Positions 47,801 through 57,828 of a DNA stretch of 64,000 nucleotides are shown here, piece by piece. Numbering within the stretch: position 1 is the first letter of the stretch; each line of letters begins with the position of its first letter. The stretch comes from Alligator mississippiensis (lineage: Eukaryota > Chordata > Crocodylia > Alligatoridae), in assembly GCF_030867095.1 (NCBI RefSeq), contig NC_081828.1, forward strand, positions 207,520,978 through 207,584,977, read 5' to 3'. Made by a program: the position numbers and the translations under genes. A model generated the notes under the pieces. The model did not search any database, was not told the origin of the DNA, and saw only the letters and a program-made list of their open reading frames with translations.

Positions 47801-50800
47801 TAGATCGGGCACTTAGAATACAAGGGGGTTGTGGGGAAAGGGACTTGATAGTGGGCGTCTACTACAGACCACCTCACCGGGGGGATGAGCTGGACCGGGA
47901 ATTCTCAGGTCAGCTCACAGAGGCTGTAAAGTCAAAGGATGTGGTTGTCACGGGTGACCTAAACTACCCAGACATCTGCTGGGAGGAACAGTCGGCCAGG
48001 TCTGACCACTCACGTAGGTTCCTAGATGGGATACAGGACCTCCACCTAACTCAGGAGGTGCAGAGTCCCACCAGGGGAAATACCTTGCTGGACTTGGTCC
48101 TTGCCACAGGCGACAACCTGGTGGGGGGTCTGCAGGTACTCAACCACCTGGGTGACAGTGATCATTGCCTGCTGGAATTTACTGTCCAGTGCAAGGTGAA
48201 TGAAAATAAGCAGAAAGGCAAAAGTCCTTGACTTCAATGAAGTAAGAAGATTAGTAGGAGAGGCACTGGGGTCTCGGAGCTTCAATGAGATGAGAGTCCA
48301 AGATGGGTGGTTGCTCAAGGAGACAATCCTTCAAGCTCAAAGGGAGTCAGTCCTATTGCATACCAAGGGGGGCAGGAGTGCTAGAAAGCCCCCATGGCTT
48401 GGCAAAGGCATCCAGGAACACCTGAGGGCAAAAAAGGAAGTGTACAAGCAGTAGAAGCAAGGGGCTATCACCAAGGAGGATTACATCTCCATTGCTTGTG
48501 ACTGCAGGTAGGCTGTTAGGAAGGCCAAGGCAGAGATGGAGCTAGGGCTAGCGACCAGAATTAGGGATAACAAAAAGTCCTTTTTCAAATACATAGGGAG
48601 TAAGGAGGTGGCACTGAGTAACGTAGGGACCCTACAGGACGGGCTTGGCAATCCAATAATTGCAGCAAACAAAAAAGCTGACTTCTTTAACGAATTCTTT
48701 GCCTCCAAATTTCTGAACAGGGACCGGGACATCTTCCCCACTAGGATTACGGATGGACCCAGGGGAGGCACCACCATGCCTAGGGTCAGGGACGACTTAG
48801 TTAGGGAACTTTTGGAGGGGCTGGACGTGTTTAAATCAGCAGGTCCAGATACTCTTCACCCAAGGGTGCTGAGGGAATTGGCGGGGGTCATAGTGGGGCC
48901 CCTGGCACAGCTGTATGAGTGCTCGTGGGGCTCTGGCTAGGTACCAGAGGATTGGAAAAGGGTCAGTGTGGTCCCCATTTACAAGAAAGGGAGGAAGGAG
49001 GATCCTGGCAATTATAGGCCAATCAGTTTCACCTCAGTCTGTGGGAAGACCTTTGAGAAAATTTATCAAGGAACACATCTGCAAGGACCCAGCAGGAGAG
49101 GTAATGCTTAGGGTCAACCAACATGGTTTAATTGAGGGCAGATCCTGACTAACCTGGTTTCCTTTTATGATCAGGTCACAAAGTCCCTGGACGAGGGCAT
49201 TGCGGTGGATGCTGTCTTTCTGGACTTTAACAAAGTCTTTGACACTGTTTCTCACCACATTCTGTCAAAAAAACTAGGTGACCGTGGCACTGATGCCTAC
49301 AGTCAGATGGGTTGCAAATTGGCTAGACGGTTGCACCCAGAGAGTGGTAGCGGACGGGTTGTTTTTGACCTGGAGGGATGTGGGCAGTGGAGTTCCCCAG
49401 GACTTGATCCTGTGGTCTGTACTATTCAACATCTTTATCAGAGATCTGGATATGGGTGTGGAAAGCATGCTGTCCAACTTCGCTGACAACACCAAGATGT
49501 GGGGCAAGGTGGGCACGCTGGAGGGGAGGGACAGCATCCAGCTAGATCTAGACAGGTTACAGAGGTGGGTGGATGAGAATAGGATGGAATTCAACAGTCA
49601 AGTGCAGGGTGCTGCATCTAGGGAGAAGGAACCAGCAGCACACCTATAGGCTGGGGAACACCCTTCTTGTCAACACAGCAGCAGAAAGGGATCTTGAAGT
49701 CATTGTTGACTCCAGGATGAACATGACCTGCCAATGCGAGGAAGTGGTCAGTAAGGTTAACCACATCTTGTCATGCATCTACAGATGCATCACAAGCAGG
49801 TACAAGGAGGTGATCCTCCCCCTCTGTGCGACATTGGTCAGGCCACAATTGGAGTACTGTGTCCAGTTCTGGGCGCCACACTTCAGGAGGGATGTGGCCA
49901 GCATTGAGAGGGGCCAGAGGAGGGCCACTCACATGGTCAGGGGGCAGTGGGGCAGGCCCTATGAAGAAAGGCTAAAAGGCCTGAACAGCTTCCACAAGAG
50001 AAGGCTGAGAGGGGATCTGGTGGCCGTTTACAAACTCACCAAGGGGGACTAGCAGGAATTGGGGGAGGCTCTGTTCCCACAGGCACCACCCGGAGTTACT
50101 AGGAATAACGGCCACAAATTGTTAGAGAGCAGGTTCAGGCTGGACATCAGGAGACATTACTTTACAGTCAGAGCTGCCAGGCTCTGGAATGGGCTCCCAA
50201 GGGAGGTGGTGCTTTCTCTTACCTTGGGGGTCTTCAAGAGGAGGCTAGATAGTTGGCTGGGGTGTTATGAACCCAGCACTCATTCCTGCCCGGGGCAGGG
50301 GGACGGACCTGATGATCTGTTTAGGTCCCTTCTGACCCTAAGCACTATGATACTTTAGTGGGGCTTTTTTGGCCCTTTTATCTAACTCAGCTGTTAGATA
50401 AAATAACCAAAAAGCCCCACTGAAGCACCTGATCTATACAGATGCTGAGGAGCCAGTCGAATGAATGTCTTGCTACTTCCAGTAGTGTTTTTTTGCTCCC
50501 CCACCCATGGCTGTCTGTGCCCCTAGTGCTTGATTTAGAAACTAATATAATAGGAGTGGTGTATAATAAATAAACTGCTTGGCTTCAGGTATGAAGATAA
50601 TCTGTGAATACAGGGAGATAGGTACAAAAAAAAAAAAAAATTTTTAAAAATCAGGAATTGGACAAGGGCCTCTCTTGGGACTACCAACATGTCCCCAGAT
50701 GTACTGAGCACAATCTTCCTTCTCTTTCAGAAAAATGCATCAAATAACCCACCAAGTTTTGTTGGCTCCTGTAGCAGATCTAATTTTAATACAGTATTTA

Positions 50801-53800
50801 AAATATCACATGTGCAAGGATTAAGAAGATTGTGAAATAATGTCTTCCTTACTTTTTTGGCCCGAGGAGGAATCTTGATTGTTTTTCCAGTTTGATTAGC
50901 TATATCAAGATATGGAGTGGTATCCGGATCCAAATAGTCCTCTGCAACATAAAAACAGCAGGACCTATTAAATCACCATCAAGGGCTTCGGAAATAAGGA
51001 CAGAGTCAGATTACAGTCTAAAATCTGTAGTAAGAAGGAGTTGGTTAAGTAAAGACTTATGTAAAATTAAATGGGAGAAGAGCATACGGATTCCAGAGTC
51101 AGTGATCAAGAATGACCTGATGCTGCAGGAAGATCTATTTAGGAAATGAGACCTGAAGAGCTTTTGGGAATCTCAGTGAGGAATAATATCTATTCCCAAT
51201 TCAGGTTTGCATTTTTAGATGCAATCAAGTGCTGTAAAGCACCTGTTCATGATGGCAAAAAAAAAATACATTTCATATGGCTCATGATATAAAGATAATT
51301 TAAAAGAAAGTATAAAATAACTCACTTTAATTGATGAAACAAAAGAAAAGCAGCTCAGTATTTTTATTTTTCCCAGTCTTGCTTTGGTGTTTGGAACCTA
51401 GCAATCAATTTTTCATTTTGCTTTGGACTGAATAAAAGTCAAAGGATGTACAAATGCCAGCTGAGGAAACTGCCACACTCCCCTTTACTCAGCCTGAGCA
51501 ATTATGGTCCGATTCTTTCCTGCTTTCTTAGGTTCACTGACTTGTCCCAACCTTGTAATCAGCTGGGCAGATGGATCCTTCAGCGGACCCAGGGTTCTAG
51601 TGCACTGTACAATAAGTACCAGCGATTCTAGCTCAAAACTTCTGGAAGTAAATTAAAGAGAGTCCAGGTCGGTGAACAGACCTGTTTGCAAAAGCTTACA
51701 AAAGGATTAGGATCTAAGTTTCCTAATGGGCCAATACAAAAGAACACTGCTTTCTCAGTATTTTTTTACATTGATTATTATTTTAAGTAATGTAATTTTG
51801 TATGAAAAAATAAAGGGAGACTTGTTTGTTTGCACACTTTATATTGACAGAAACCACATTATGGTGTGCAGTCAGTTTTACAGGCTCCCATTTATGGGTC
51901 ATGGAAAGAAACTGGGAAAACAGAGGGGGTGAAGTAATGTAGAAAGTGTCAGTCTAGCAGTGGGAATCCTAGACAGCTGCACTGCCTCCAACTACTTAAG
52001 TCACAGTTTGAAAAACTACCACTTTCAAACTGACAGTGACCCCTTAACTCGGTCCACTCCTGCCAGCAGTCCCCATCAAAATCAATGAGAGGGGAATGGC
52101 CGCATTGTAGATCATAATGACAATTGAACTACCTTGCAGACTGAAACCATGGTTACTCATGTTCATAACAGAGGTACATTACAGAAAAGTGCATAACAGC
52201 TTATAATTTATCATCCTGCTCTGCCTAAGTCTGCAATAAATACATGGCATGTTCTCAGTACTGTCATTCTCTTAACTTGGAAGTGGAGAATTAAATGATA
52301 ATAAATTCATATACTGCCTTTCTCAAGTTTCCAAATGCTTTAAGAAATAACAAAGATTATCAACAAGAGCTGCCAAGACGGAAAATGAAAACAAATGCTG
52401 TAATTAGCTGGACTAAGAGACCCACTTAAAAGCAGACAGACAGAATGTAGACGTACAAACGGGATCTAGCCTGACATTTACAAAATTTCCATAAAGGGAA
52501 GAGACCAAGGAATTCATCTAACCTGTCTTCTGTAAGATGGGACCTACAGTGGCATAGTGCCATCTAGAAAAGCTACCAAGGGATTTGTTCAGCATCAACT
52601 AAGGAACAAATGAGAGTCTGTGTTTTCCTTCGAGGGCTCCTATCCAAGGAATGAAAACATCCATTATTTGGAAATGGCTATATTGTAATCCAATGCTGTC
52701 CTCATCTTCCTCCTTTTCCTCAATACTTTTTCAACAGAAGTATTTTTTTAATCAATGCATGCTACTGTCCTTTATTGAATTAAAAAAGCAAACCATAAAT
52801 ACCTCTTTCTGCTAGGATTTCTAACCCCTTCTTAGTTCTTTTCAACCTATCTTTGATTTCTTTTTCCTTCAGGGCATCTTCTTCTTTTTGTTTTTCTTCT
52901 TCCTGAACTTTTCTTTTGGTTTCCTCCTGGCTATGCATTAGCTCAAGCACCATGACTCTTACATTGTGTGTTATGCCTTGCTCTTCAAGAGTTTTGCCTG
53001 CAAAACACAATATGAATATACAAAATAAGTTGCATTGATGAAAATAATGATATTCAACTAGATAACTACATTTTAAAATAAAATCCTCAAAGCAGGAATA
53101 GTTAACAGGGACAGGTACTTAAGAGTTTTTCCCAAAAACTCCCTCCTCACTGCTCCGTTATTTGTTAATTAAATGTATATACCACCCTATCCAAAAGGCT
53201 CAGAGTGACTTATAATTGACAAACAACTCCCAGATAGACTGAATTGGATAAGCTTATGGAAGGCATAGCAGTATAAACCTATGAGCTGATAGATCAGCGC
53301 TTAAGTGGCTTCCTTTGTGAACCAAAGGCACAGAGAGAGATGATAATTTTCACCCAATCTGGCCCAAGAAAGCAGTCTACAGCTGTGACTATACATAAGT
53401 ATATGGCTGTAGACCACTTTAAAAGGGCCTTCATTGTATGAGGGTTCAGACGAAAGCGCAGCAAAATGAAGCACCTTCATTAATTTGTGCCTGCACAAGC
53501 TGGGGAGCATGGCTTGGCTGACACAGCCCAGCACTGCTCCTGGCAGTGTTTTTTTGGAATGGGAATGGGGGAGAAGGCAGGGGAAGGAGGTCCTTTCTGG
53601 GGGTTACAATCCACCTGCCAAACTCTCCCTGCTAACGTCTGTTGGCTTGGGAGGACTGGTTTAACTTAAGGTGCTTTCTGCTAAGTGCCATGAGTTAGAC
53701 AGGGGAGCTGCACTTCTGTCTGCGCCTCAAGTGGATATGAAGGAGCTGAGTCCTACTGTATTCTTCAAATCAAACTTCAACTAGGTCATTTCTGAATCCC

Positions 53801-56800
53801 TCAGTTTTCCTTGCTTTCCTTTGAATGCACCCAGTGTAATAACACCAAAGTGGTCTTGAGAAAAACTGAATAAAATAATGCTTGTTATTGTCCACCACAT
53901 GGCTGACAACATTGTGAGAGGGATGATTTAGAAACATTGCAAACTAAATATAAAGAAATTCAACTAGTAATGCATACCTAAGTCAAGGATCTTCTTATTT
54001 GCAATTATTTTGAGACGATTTTCTTGAAGTCCAAATGTCTGTGCTATCCTGTGAAATAAAGCAATTAATTCTATGAGTACAAATAGCTATGCAATGCTAT
54101 GAATTCCATGAGTATAAATAGCCACGTAACGATATGCAATACTTTACCAACATTTCAACAAATATTAAGAGGTAAAATATTTGTAAGTGGCTTCAAACTT
54201 TTGCTTAAAGATAAAGTGACATTACTACTTGTGGGGAATTGTAAACTCATTCTGTCAGGTGGGGAAAAGCTAGAGTACTGAGCAGGGTGGATAGCTGTAG
54301 GGTATCACTCCTATCCTGTAAGGGAAAACATGCTCTCAAAACTGATTTAGAGCAGCAATCTTCAAAAAGGTTTCCTTGGCCTCAAGTGGACTGTTCAGTA
54401 CTTAATGAGAGTCCATGGAGAGCTAGTTTGTCATGTCCTTCTTGTTTCTACGTATAAATCACATTTCACTTGTCTACTGGAGCCAGTGCTGTAGCTGCTA
54501 CATGAGAGTTCTGTTTATGACTACTTAACATCCCAGGACAGAACCCCACAATATGAAAATATCTTAGGCTTCCCTGATCAAGAACATACTGTAATAAAGC
54601 AGTAGGCACAAGGGTGGATTATGAACAAAAAACACACTAACCATTAAAGAGAGAAATGACAAGAATTATTACACTTACTGAGATCTGAGCTCCTTGCCAG
54701 TGATAATCAGTTTAGTTTCCAGTGAATTTTTTCTTTTAGCCTGTTTTAAATTTGTAAATTAAAGTTACATCATCTAGATTCTTTGAGTGTTGTTTTAATT
54801 AACTACATTACAGCAACCATAATTCCTTCCCAAATGAAAAGTATGATAAGATACAGTTAGAGTTGACATATATTAATAATGATTAGAAGAAAGCAATGTT
54901 GTAATTATCCCAAAAACAAGCATTATGAAGCCAGGAAATTCAAAACTAACTCAAGGAAATTCAAGCTTAACCCAAATCCATATAAAATAAGCTAGAAATG
55001 TAATTAAGGCACACCATCTTAATTCTGCTTTATTTGTGTGTCATGTTATGATAAATGCCCAGCACTTATGATCCCAGATTAAATAAACCTGATTTTTTTA
55101 AAGACGTATTAGGTGGTTTATTTTTTCCTTTTATTTACAAAGCAGAAGTGAGACTCTTGCTGTGCCTTTCTGTAACTTAACTTTCAACTGCTCTGCATGT
55201 CTATGACTGACAGTTATTGTTCAGTGGATCTGCTATAATATGTAGATTTTTTCTTAAATAAACTTTTACGATGAAGGGTACACATATTAGAAACAATAAC
55301 AAGTTACTACCATCTTTCAAACTTGGCACCATTTTCCACTGCTGACACAATGGGCATTTGTACACATGCTTGCGCTGCAGCACCAGGCACTTTTAAAAGC
55401 ACCTGGCACTGCAGTGCATACATTTATATAAATGGCGAAATGAATGTCAGCGCTGAGACAACGGCGGCGGCATGCTTTTGAACTAAAAGATATTGAAGGT
55501 GTTTTAGTTCAGAAGTGCATTGCCACCAGTTTCTGCACGCTTACACACATTTTGCTGCTTATACAACTGCATACGACGTACTGCAGTGTGTGTCAGTTCG
55601 TGTGCAGATTTCCAGTGCATTGAAAATGTATGTGTACAGATGCCCAATGACTGCAAGATCACACTGCTCTCAACAATGACAAAACCTGGATTCCATTATT
55701 CTTAGTGGGAATAATGCAGAAAGAGACAGTGAATAAAGATGGTGGCCATCTTTGCTACAGTCTGGTCTACAATGGAGATTTATTTCAGAATAACAGCATC
55801 AATACAAGGAGTTATGGCAATATACTGATAACAATAAAGTTATGCAGACAAATTTTCTGTATACAAGCCATAAGAGCAAACCATGACTTTAGTGACACTG
55901 AAAATAGGAGATTAGAGCCACTTTGAAAGAGAGCAGTAATTAATCATTGTTAATTTCCTTGAAGAGCATTCTTTGGACTCTACTGGATAATAAAGTTTCA
56001 GTTACGAAGTTTATTTTCAGTTTCTGCTAATAAAGAACAATCCATTGTACCAGACATACTGAAGATAAAATGTTTGATGGCAGACAATATCTAATACCTT
56101 TGAACAAAAAAATGGCCTAACAAAGGACATTAAATGCCTTAAATGCTCATGTAAAACCAAATCCATTCATTCAGAACACAGAGGTGTAATGTTACAAAAT
56201 AGGAAATGCACTTGCATGTTAAACAAGAGTTGCAAGCTCTGCTTTTAAGGTACAGAACTTAATTCACCCATAATTGTGGAGCTGTGACTGGTGCCTTTAG
56301 AATATAATGAAGATTTTATTTTAATTTTAAGCACTGATGAAAATTTAGTCATTTCTTTTGGTACTCATGACAATTAGGGATTATCAGTACTGTCTTAAGA
56401 CGGGCACAAACCTGAATGTCCCAGCTCCCCTGCAGAGCTGTAAAATAACATACTAGAGTCTAGACCTAATATTGCTTAAAGAGAAGTACTCCCATATGTT
56501 AAACTGGCTATGTTACAAAACCGACAGATAAGTGTCCAAAAGGCACTCCATCAGAGGCATTTGGAAATTTGGCTGGGGGAGGGTGACTATATTAATGGCT
56601 ACCGCTCCCCACTGTCAAATTTCCCACCCCCTGGGGAGTGCTGTGGATCAGATGCAAAAGCTCTGCAGGCCGCATTCAGTCTCTGGGCCGGAGGTTGAGC
56701 ACCTGCACTACATTAAAACTACTGTGCTAATCCATCTTTTCTTCTTGGTTCCAACTGCATTTAGCTACTTCAAACTAATGTGTCAAGTGACACTGCATAT

Positions 56801-57828
56801 TGGATGGTAGTTCAGGAAAGTAATTAGATACACCAAACAATGTGGAAGAACAAGGATGTGGTGTCATTTAAAGCTGAACACCTACCATTTAAAGTAGCTA
56901 AATTTCATTTAAAACACTGTACTCAGACACATGACCATATATTTTTCAGTAAGAGTCCTTTTTAAGGCCACTAATTCTTTGCGGTCTGATATTGCTGCCT
57001 TAGGGTCACTTTCATTGTACCTTAATAAGGGGTTTATTGGCCATTAGACAAAGATTGTATAAGTGATAGCCACATGCTAACTGTAGTTCAGGTATTTATA
57101 GCAGAAAGAAACTGAGGAAATACTTTCTGTCTCTGTTCTTTTAAACAAAGCTCGTTAGATAAAAAAAGTCAACATTTTCTCAAAATTAATTTCCTCAATT
57201 CAAATGTCAATTTCAAATTCACTTTAAAAAGGGAAATCAACTTAGTCCCAATACTTCTTTTTTTTAATTCTTCTTAATAGTTTTGAGTGGCCTACCTGGG
57301 TTCCCTCCTCCTTACAACCATGTTGACTGTTTTGTACCAGTGAAGCATTTTGCATAAGTGTTAATGAGCATTAAGGCCTTTACTATGGATTATGGTTTTC
57401 ATAATTTTTCTGTACATGGACTTACTTTTCCCTTATTTCCAGCTAAAGACACTTCAAGTGTTGCTATCCCTGTTCTCTTAAAAGCATCATTTCCTGTTCC
57501 ACGCTCAATAGCTTTGCATCTTATTTCTTCAAGTAAGCTTTCCACTTCAACTTCAGAGAGCTCCAGCTTGGTTGAAAATTTCTGTGCTAGCTCCTAAATT
57601 ACAAAAAAAAGAAAACCCCCCCCCAGATAAAATACGTATGTAAGATAGAACAGCAGTGTCTTTTGCATGGAATAAAAAAAGGGCTGCCAAATACTGGAAA
57701 AGAATACGTACCTTCAATTCCACACCGACTTTTTTATTTTCATTGGTATATGGGGGCTTCCAAAGTTGAATCTTGTCTTCCCTTAGAAAATTTTTCAGTT
57801 TTGCTGTGAGGAATTCCTTTTGTGCCAT
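35646..57828 (-). CDS. NUB1: NUB1, negative regulator of ubiquitin-like proteins 1 (fourteen coding exons, 618 aa)
   Basis: Coding exons in gene order: 57828-57712, 57593-57426, 54740-54679, 54048-53978, 52997-52803, 50941-50853, 45884-45778, 44714-44528, 42994-42887, 42683-42531, 40679-40533, 38199-38104, 37261-37069, 35809-35646. All are GT-AG and the joined frame is open for 618 codons (human long form 615, from memory). Order: N-terminal helical part ([17 protein letters not shown]), ubiquitin-like domain (about 90-165), charged coiled coil (about 170-205), helical repeat region ([18 protein letters not shown]-like core), UBA1 (about 383-419, [12 protein letters not shown]), basic NLS-like [11 protein letters not shown] (425-435), UBA2 (about 437-475, [12 protein letters not shown]), UBA3 (about 498-540, [15 protein letters not shown]), acidic tail. 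NUB1 binds NEDD8, FAT10 and the proteasome and lowers levels of their conjugates; it is interferon-inducible in mammals. All key domains look intact. Confidence 0.98.
35810..37068. other. NUB1 intron before terminal exon
   Basis: Mostly unique AT-rich sequence. At 36200-36340 a degenerate MIR/CORE-SINE-like block (CTCATAGTGCTTGGTACTGT, then AACACAGCCCTTGCACTGAA) is recognisable. No alternative exon was seen. Confidence 0.6.
37069..37261 (-). CDS. NUB1: NUB1 coding exon 13 (UBA3)
   Basis: Residues 501-564. UBA3 reads [20 protein letters not shown] then [14 protein letters not shown], followed by a Ser/Thr/Glu-rich linker. Donor GCAG|GTAAGA. Confidence 0.97.
37262..38103. other. NUB1 intron, nothing recognised
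   Basis: 842 bp of unique-looking sequence with no exon-like frame and no repeat that I can name. Confidence 0.6.
38104..38199 (-). CDS. NUB1: NUB1 coding exon 12
   Basis: Residues 469-500, [20 protein letters not shown] to PKESIDQ. Completes UBA2 and leads into UBA3. Both junctions are phase 0, so skipping this exon would keep frame. Confidence 0.96.
38438..38745. mobile_element. Short hAT element (same family as 10126)
   Basis: Begins CAGTGATCCTCAAAC and ends TATACTG. Flanking TGATAGAT and TGCTAGGT agree at six of eight positions. It aligns along its length with 10126-10443, which fixes both ends independently. Confidence 0.75.
39379..39899. mobile_element. hAT element, 521 bp
   Basis: Flanking TACTAGTG (39371-39378) and CACTAGTG (39900-39907) match at seven of eight positions. 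Starts CAGGGGGCAAAATAG and ends CATTTTGCCTACCCCTG, an inverted repeat. Related to 22490-22846. Confidence 0.85.
40533..40679 (-). CDS. NUB1: NUB1 coding exon 11 (NLS and UBA2)
   Basis: Residues 420-468. [11 protein letters not shown] is a basic cluster matching the human nuclear localisation region; UBA2 follows ([19 protein letters not shown]). Donor CAG|GTAAAC. Confidence 0.97.
40743..40990 (-). mobile_element. CR1 LINE 3' fragment
   Basis: Antisense CR1 end: GATCATAGGAAAGTAGGGAC, then CATGAAGTCATCTAGTCCAG. Truncated and non-coding. It starts about 60 bp from the acceptor of a NUB1 exon. Confidence 0.6.
41068..42212. mobile_element. Retroposon-like element (copy 3) with 17-bp TSD, containing a hAT element
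   Basis: Starts just after the left duplication and includes CGATATCTTTTATTAGACCA, GGCAAGCTTTTGGGTACAAT and CACTGCTATAACCTA; its last bases (ACCTATACC) lie beyond the hAT insertion. The long duplication points to target-primed retroposition. Without the hAT it would be roughly 265 bp. Related copies are at 19134 and 24662. Confidence 0.65.
41324..42202. mobile_element. Foldback hAT element, 879 bp
   Basis: Ends CAGGGGTTGGCAAC and GTTGCCTACCCCTG are inverted repeats with one mismatch. Flanking ACCTACAG and ACCTATAC agree at six of eight. The interior is a large imperfect palindrome: 41530-41740 pairs with about 41820-42052, and 41400-41480 pairs with 41500-41582. GC-rich, so long frames are open on both strands, but these mirror each other and are not genes. 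Confidence 0.8.
42531..42683 (-). CDS. NUB1: NUB1 coding exon 10 (UBA1)
   Basis: Residues 369-419. Holds UBA1 with [20 protein letters not shown] and ends SNRRE. The UBA loop is LGF rather than MGF, as I recall for the human protein. Donor GAG|GTATGG. Confidence 0.97.
42887..42994 (-). CDS. NUB1: NUB1 coding exon 9
   Basis: Residues 333-368, [20 protein letters not shown] to AAKYLKK, helical region before UBA1. Donor AAG|GTAAGT. Confidence 0.97.
42995..44527. other. NUB1 intron between coding exons 8 and 9
   Basis: Apart from a MIR-type SINE at about 43985-44180, no feature is recognised. Confidence 0.65.
43985..44180. repeat. MIR SINE fragment
   Basis: CCATTTTACAGACACAGAAA, CAGAGGCAGGTGGTGGTGAG and CAAAGTCATACAGCAAGCCT follow the MIR order (antisense to the MIR at 8476). 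Moderately diverged. Confidence 0.75.
44528..44714 (-). CDS. NUB1: NUB1 coding exon 8
   Basis: Residues 270-332, [20 protein letters not shown] to [11 protein letters not shown], the most conserved helical stretch ([19 protein letters not shown]). Donor AAA|GTAAGC. Confidence 0.97.
44715..45777. other. NUB1 intron between coding exons 7 and 8
   Basis: Contains a TIR element (about 45229-45660). The rest, about 500 bp, is featureless. Confidence 0.65.
45229..45660. mobile_element. TIR element of the CTACACATG family (copy 1)
   Basis: Left part AGTGTCTATATGAGACAC with TGTGGAGTTGCCCAGTTAGC, right end AATTGCACATGTAGAAGCGC. The left interior matches 46792-47251 (TGTGGAGTTGACTAATTAGC, CTCTGCAGTAAA). 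Ends are approximate. Confidence 0.45.
45778..45884 (-). CDS. NUB1: NUB1 coding exon 7
   Basis: Residues 235-269 plus two bases: [20 protein letters not shown] to LLDADKHF. Resembles a helical TPR-like hairpin. Donor TCTG|GTAAGG. Confidence 0.97.
46135..46545 (-). mobile_element. CR1 LINE fragment
   Basis: Antisense CR1: AAATCATATGGTTGTAAGGG, ACCTCAAGGGTCATCCAATC, then CTTTTCTCCAGACTAAACAT and CTCTCAACCTTTCTTCATAA. Diverged and non-coding. Confidence 0.7.
46792..47251. mobile_element. TIR element of the CTACACATG family (copy 2)
   Basis: Ends GGTGCATCTACACATGC and GCATGTGTAGATGAACC are inverted repeats with 15 of 17 matches. Inside, GTGGAGTTGACTAATTAG and TAATTAACTCCAC form a second hairpin. 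No coding capacity. Target duplication unclear, so the superfamily is not assigned. Confidence 0.6.
47830..50350 (+). mobile_element. CR1 LINE, 5'-truncated ORF2 plus 3' end, decayed
   Basis: Endonuclease part: [36 protein letters not shown] and [11 protein letters not shown] (47850-48190). Reverse transcriptase: [35 protein letters not shown] and the active-site motif read as FADNTKMWG instead of FADDT. C-terminal: [20 protein letters not shown] and [12 protein letters not shown]. Several stops and frame changes break ORF2, so it is inactive. The 3' end reads TAGGTCCCTTCTGACCCTAA then GCACTATGATAC. Confidence 0.92.
50353..50425. repeat. Near-perfect 73-nt palindrome (MITE-like hairpin)
   Basis: AGTGGGGCTTTTTTGG (50357-50372) pairs with CCAAAAAGCCCCACT (50407-50421), and TTTTATCTAAC (50376-50386) pairs with GTTAGATAAAA (50393-50403) around a six-base loop. 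The stem extends outward with CTTT/GAAG, one mismatch. It sits exactly behind the 3' end of the CR1. Confidence 0.85.
50853..50941 (-). CDS. NUB1: NUB1 coding exon 6
   Basis: Residues 205-234, [20 protein letters not shown] to IPPRAKK. Acceptor GTTGCAG, donor AAA|GTAAGG. Confidence 0.97.
50942..52802. other. NUB1 intron between coding exons 5 and 6, nothing recognised
   Basis: AT-rich, no repeat that I can name and no exon-like frame. Confidence 0.6.
52803..52997 (-). CDS. NUB1: NUB1 coding exon 5
   Basis: Residues 140-204: end of the UBL ([20 protein letters not shown]), then a charged Glu/Lys-rich coiled coil and [12 protein letters not shown]. Donor AGAG|GTATTT. Confidence 0.97.
52998..53977. 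other. NUB1 intron, nothing recognised
   Basis: No exon-like frame. 53510-53720 is somewhat GC-rich but matches no repeat that I know. Confidence 0.55.
53978..54048 (-). CDS. NUB1: NUB1 coding exon 4
   Basis: Residues 116-139 plus one base: [20 protein letters not shown], the UBL helix and following strand. Donor TTAG|GTATGC. Confidence 0.97.
54049..54678. other. NUB1 intron, nothing firm
   Basis: A CAGCAATCTTCAAAAAGG stretch near 54352 looks like a hAT left end, but no matching right end was found. Confidence 0.5.
54679..54740 (-). CDS. NUB1: NUB1 coding exon 3
   Basis: Residues 96-115 plus two bases: [23 protein letters not shown] strands. Donor CA|GTAAGT; phase 2 out. Confidence 0.97.
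54741..57425. other. NUB1 intron between coding exons 2 and 3
   Basis: Contains a TIR element (55348-55650) and a possible hAT remnant ending GGTTGAGCACCTG near 56706. Otherwise AT-rich and featureless. Confidence 0.6.
55348..55650. mobile_element. TIR element with internal hairpin
   Basis: Ends CAATGGGCATTTGTACACAT and ATGTGTACAGATGCCCAATG are inverted repeats with two mismatches. Just inside the left end lies a hairpin, GCTGCAGCACCAGGCAC / GCACCTGGCACTGCAGTGC. The ends resemble the CTACACATG family at 46792. Confidence 0.65.
57426..57593 (-). CDS. NUB1: NUB1 coding exon 2
   Basis: Residues 40-95, with the highly conserved [15 protein letters not shown] and the start of the UBL ([10 protein letters not shown]). 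Donor AAA|GTAAGT. Confidence 0.97.
57712..57828 (-). CDS. NUB1: NUB1 coding exon 1 (mRNA exon 2)
   Basis: Residues 1-39, [10 protein letters not shown] to KKVGVELK. The acceptor lies one base before the ATG (AAAG|GATGG), so the 5' UTR is almost wholly in an upstream exon. Donor AAG|GTACGT. Confidence 0.97.

Larger units (their letters stand above)
45885..50852. other. NUB1 intron between coding exons 6 and 7 (5 kb), repeat-rich
   Basis: Filled by a CR1 fragment, a TIR element, a long degenerate CR1 and a palindromic hairpin, each listed separately. About 47260-47820 has nothing recognised. Confidence 0.75.

Noticed and set aside
47704-47830. Start of the CR1 ORF at 47704
   Set aside because: The frame is open there, but the first 40 or so residues do not resemble CR1; the element probably begins near 47830.
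56560-56706. hAT element ending GGTTGAGCACCTG
   Set aside because: The right end is plausible, but no matching left end or duplication was found, so only mentioned as a remnant.
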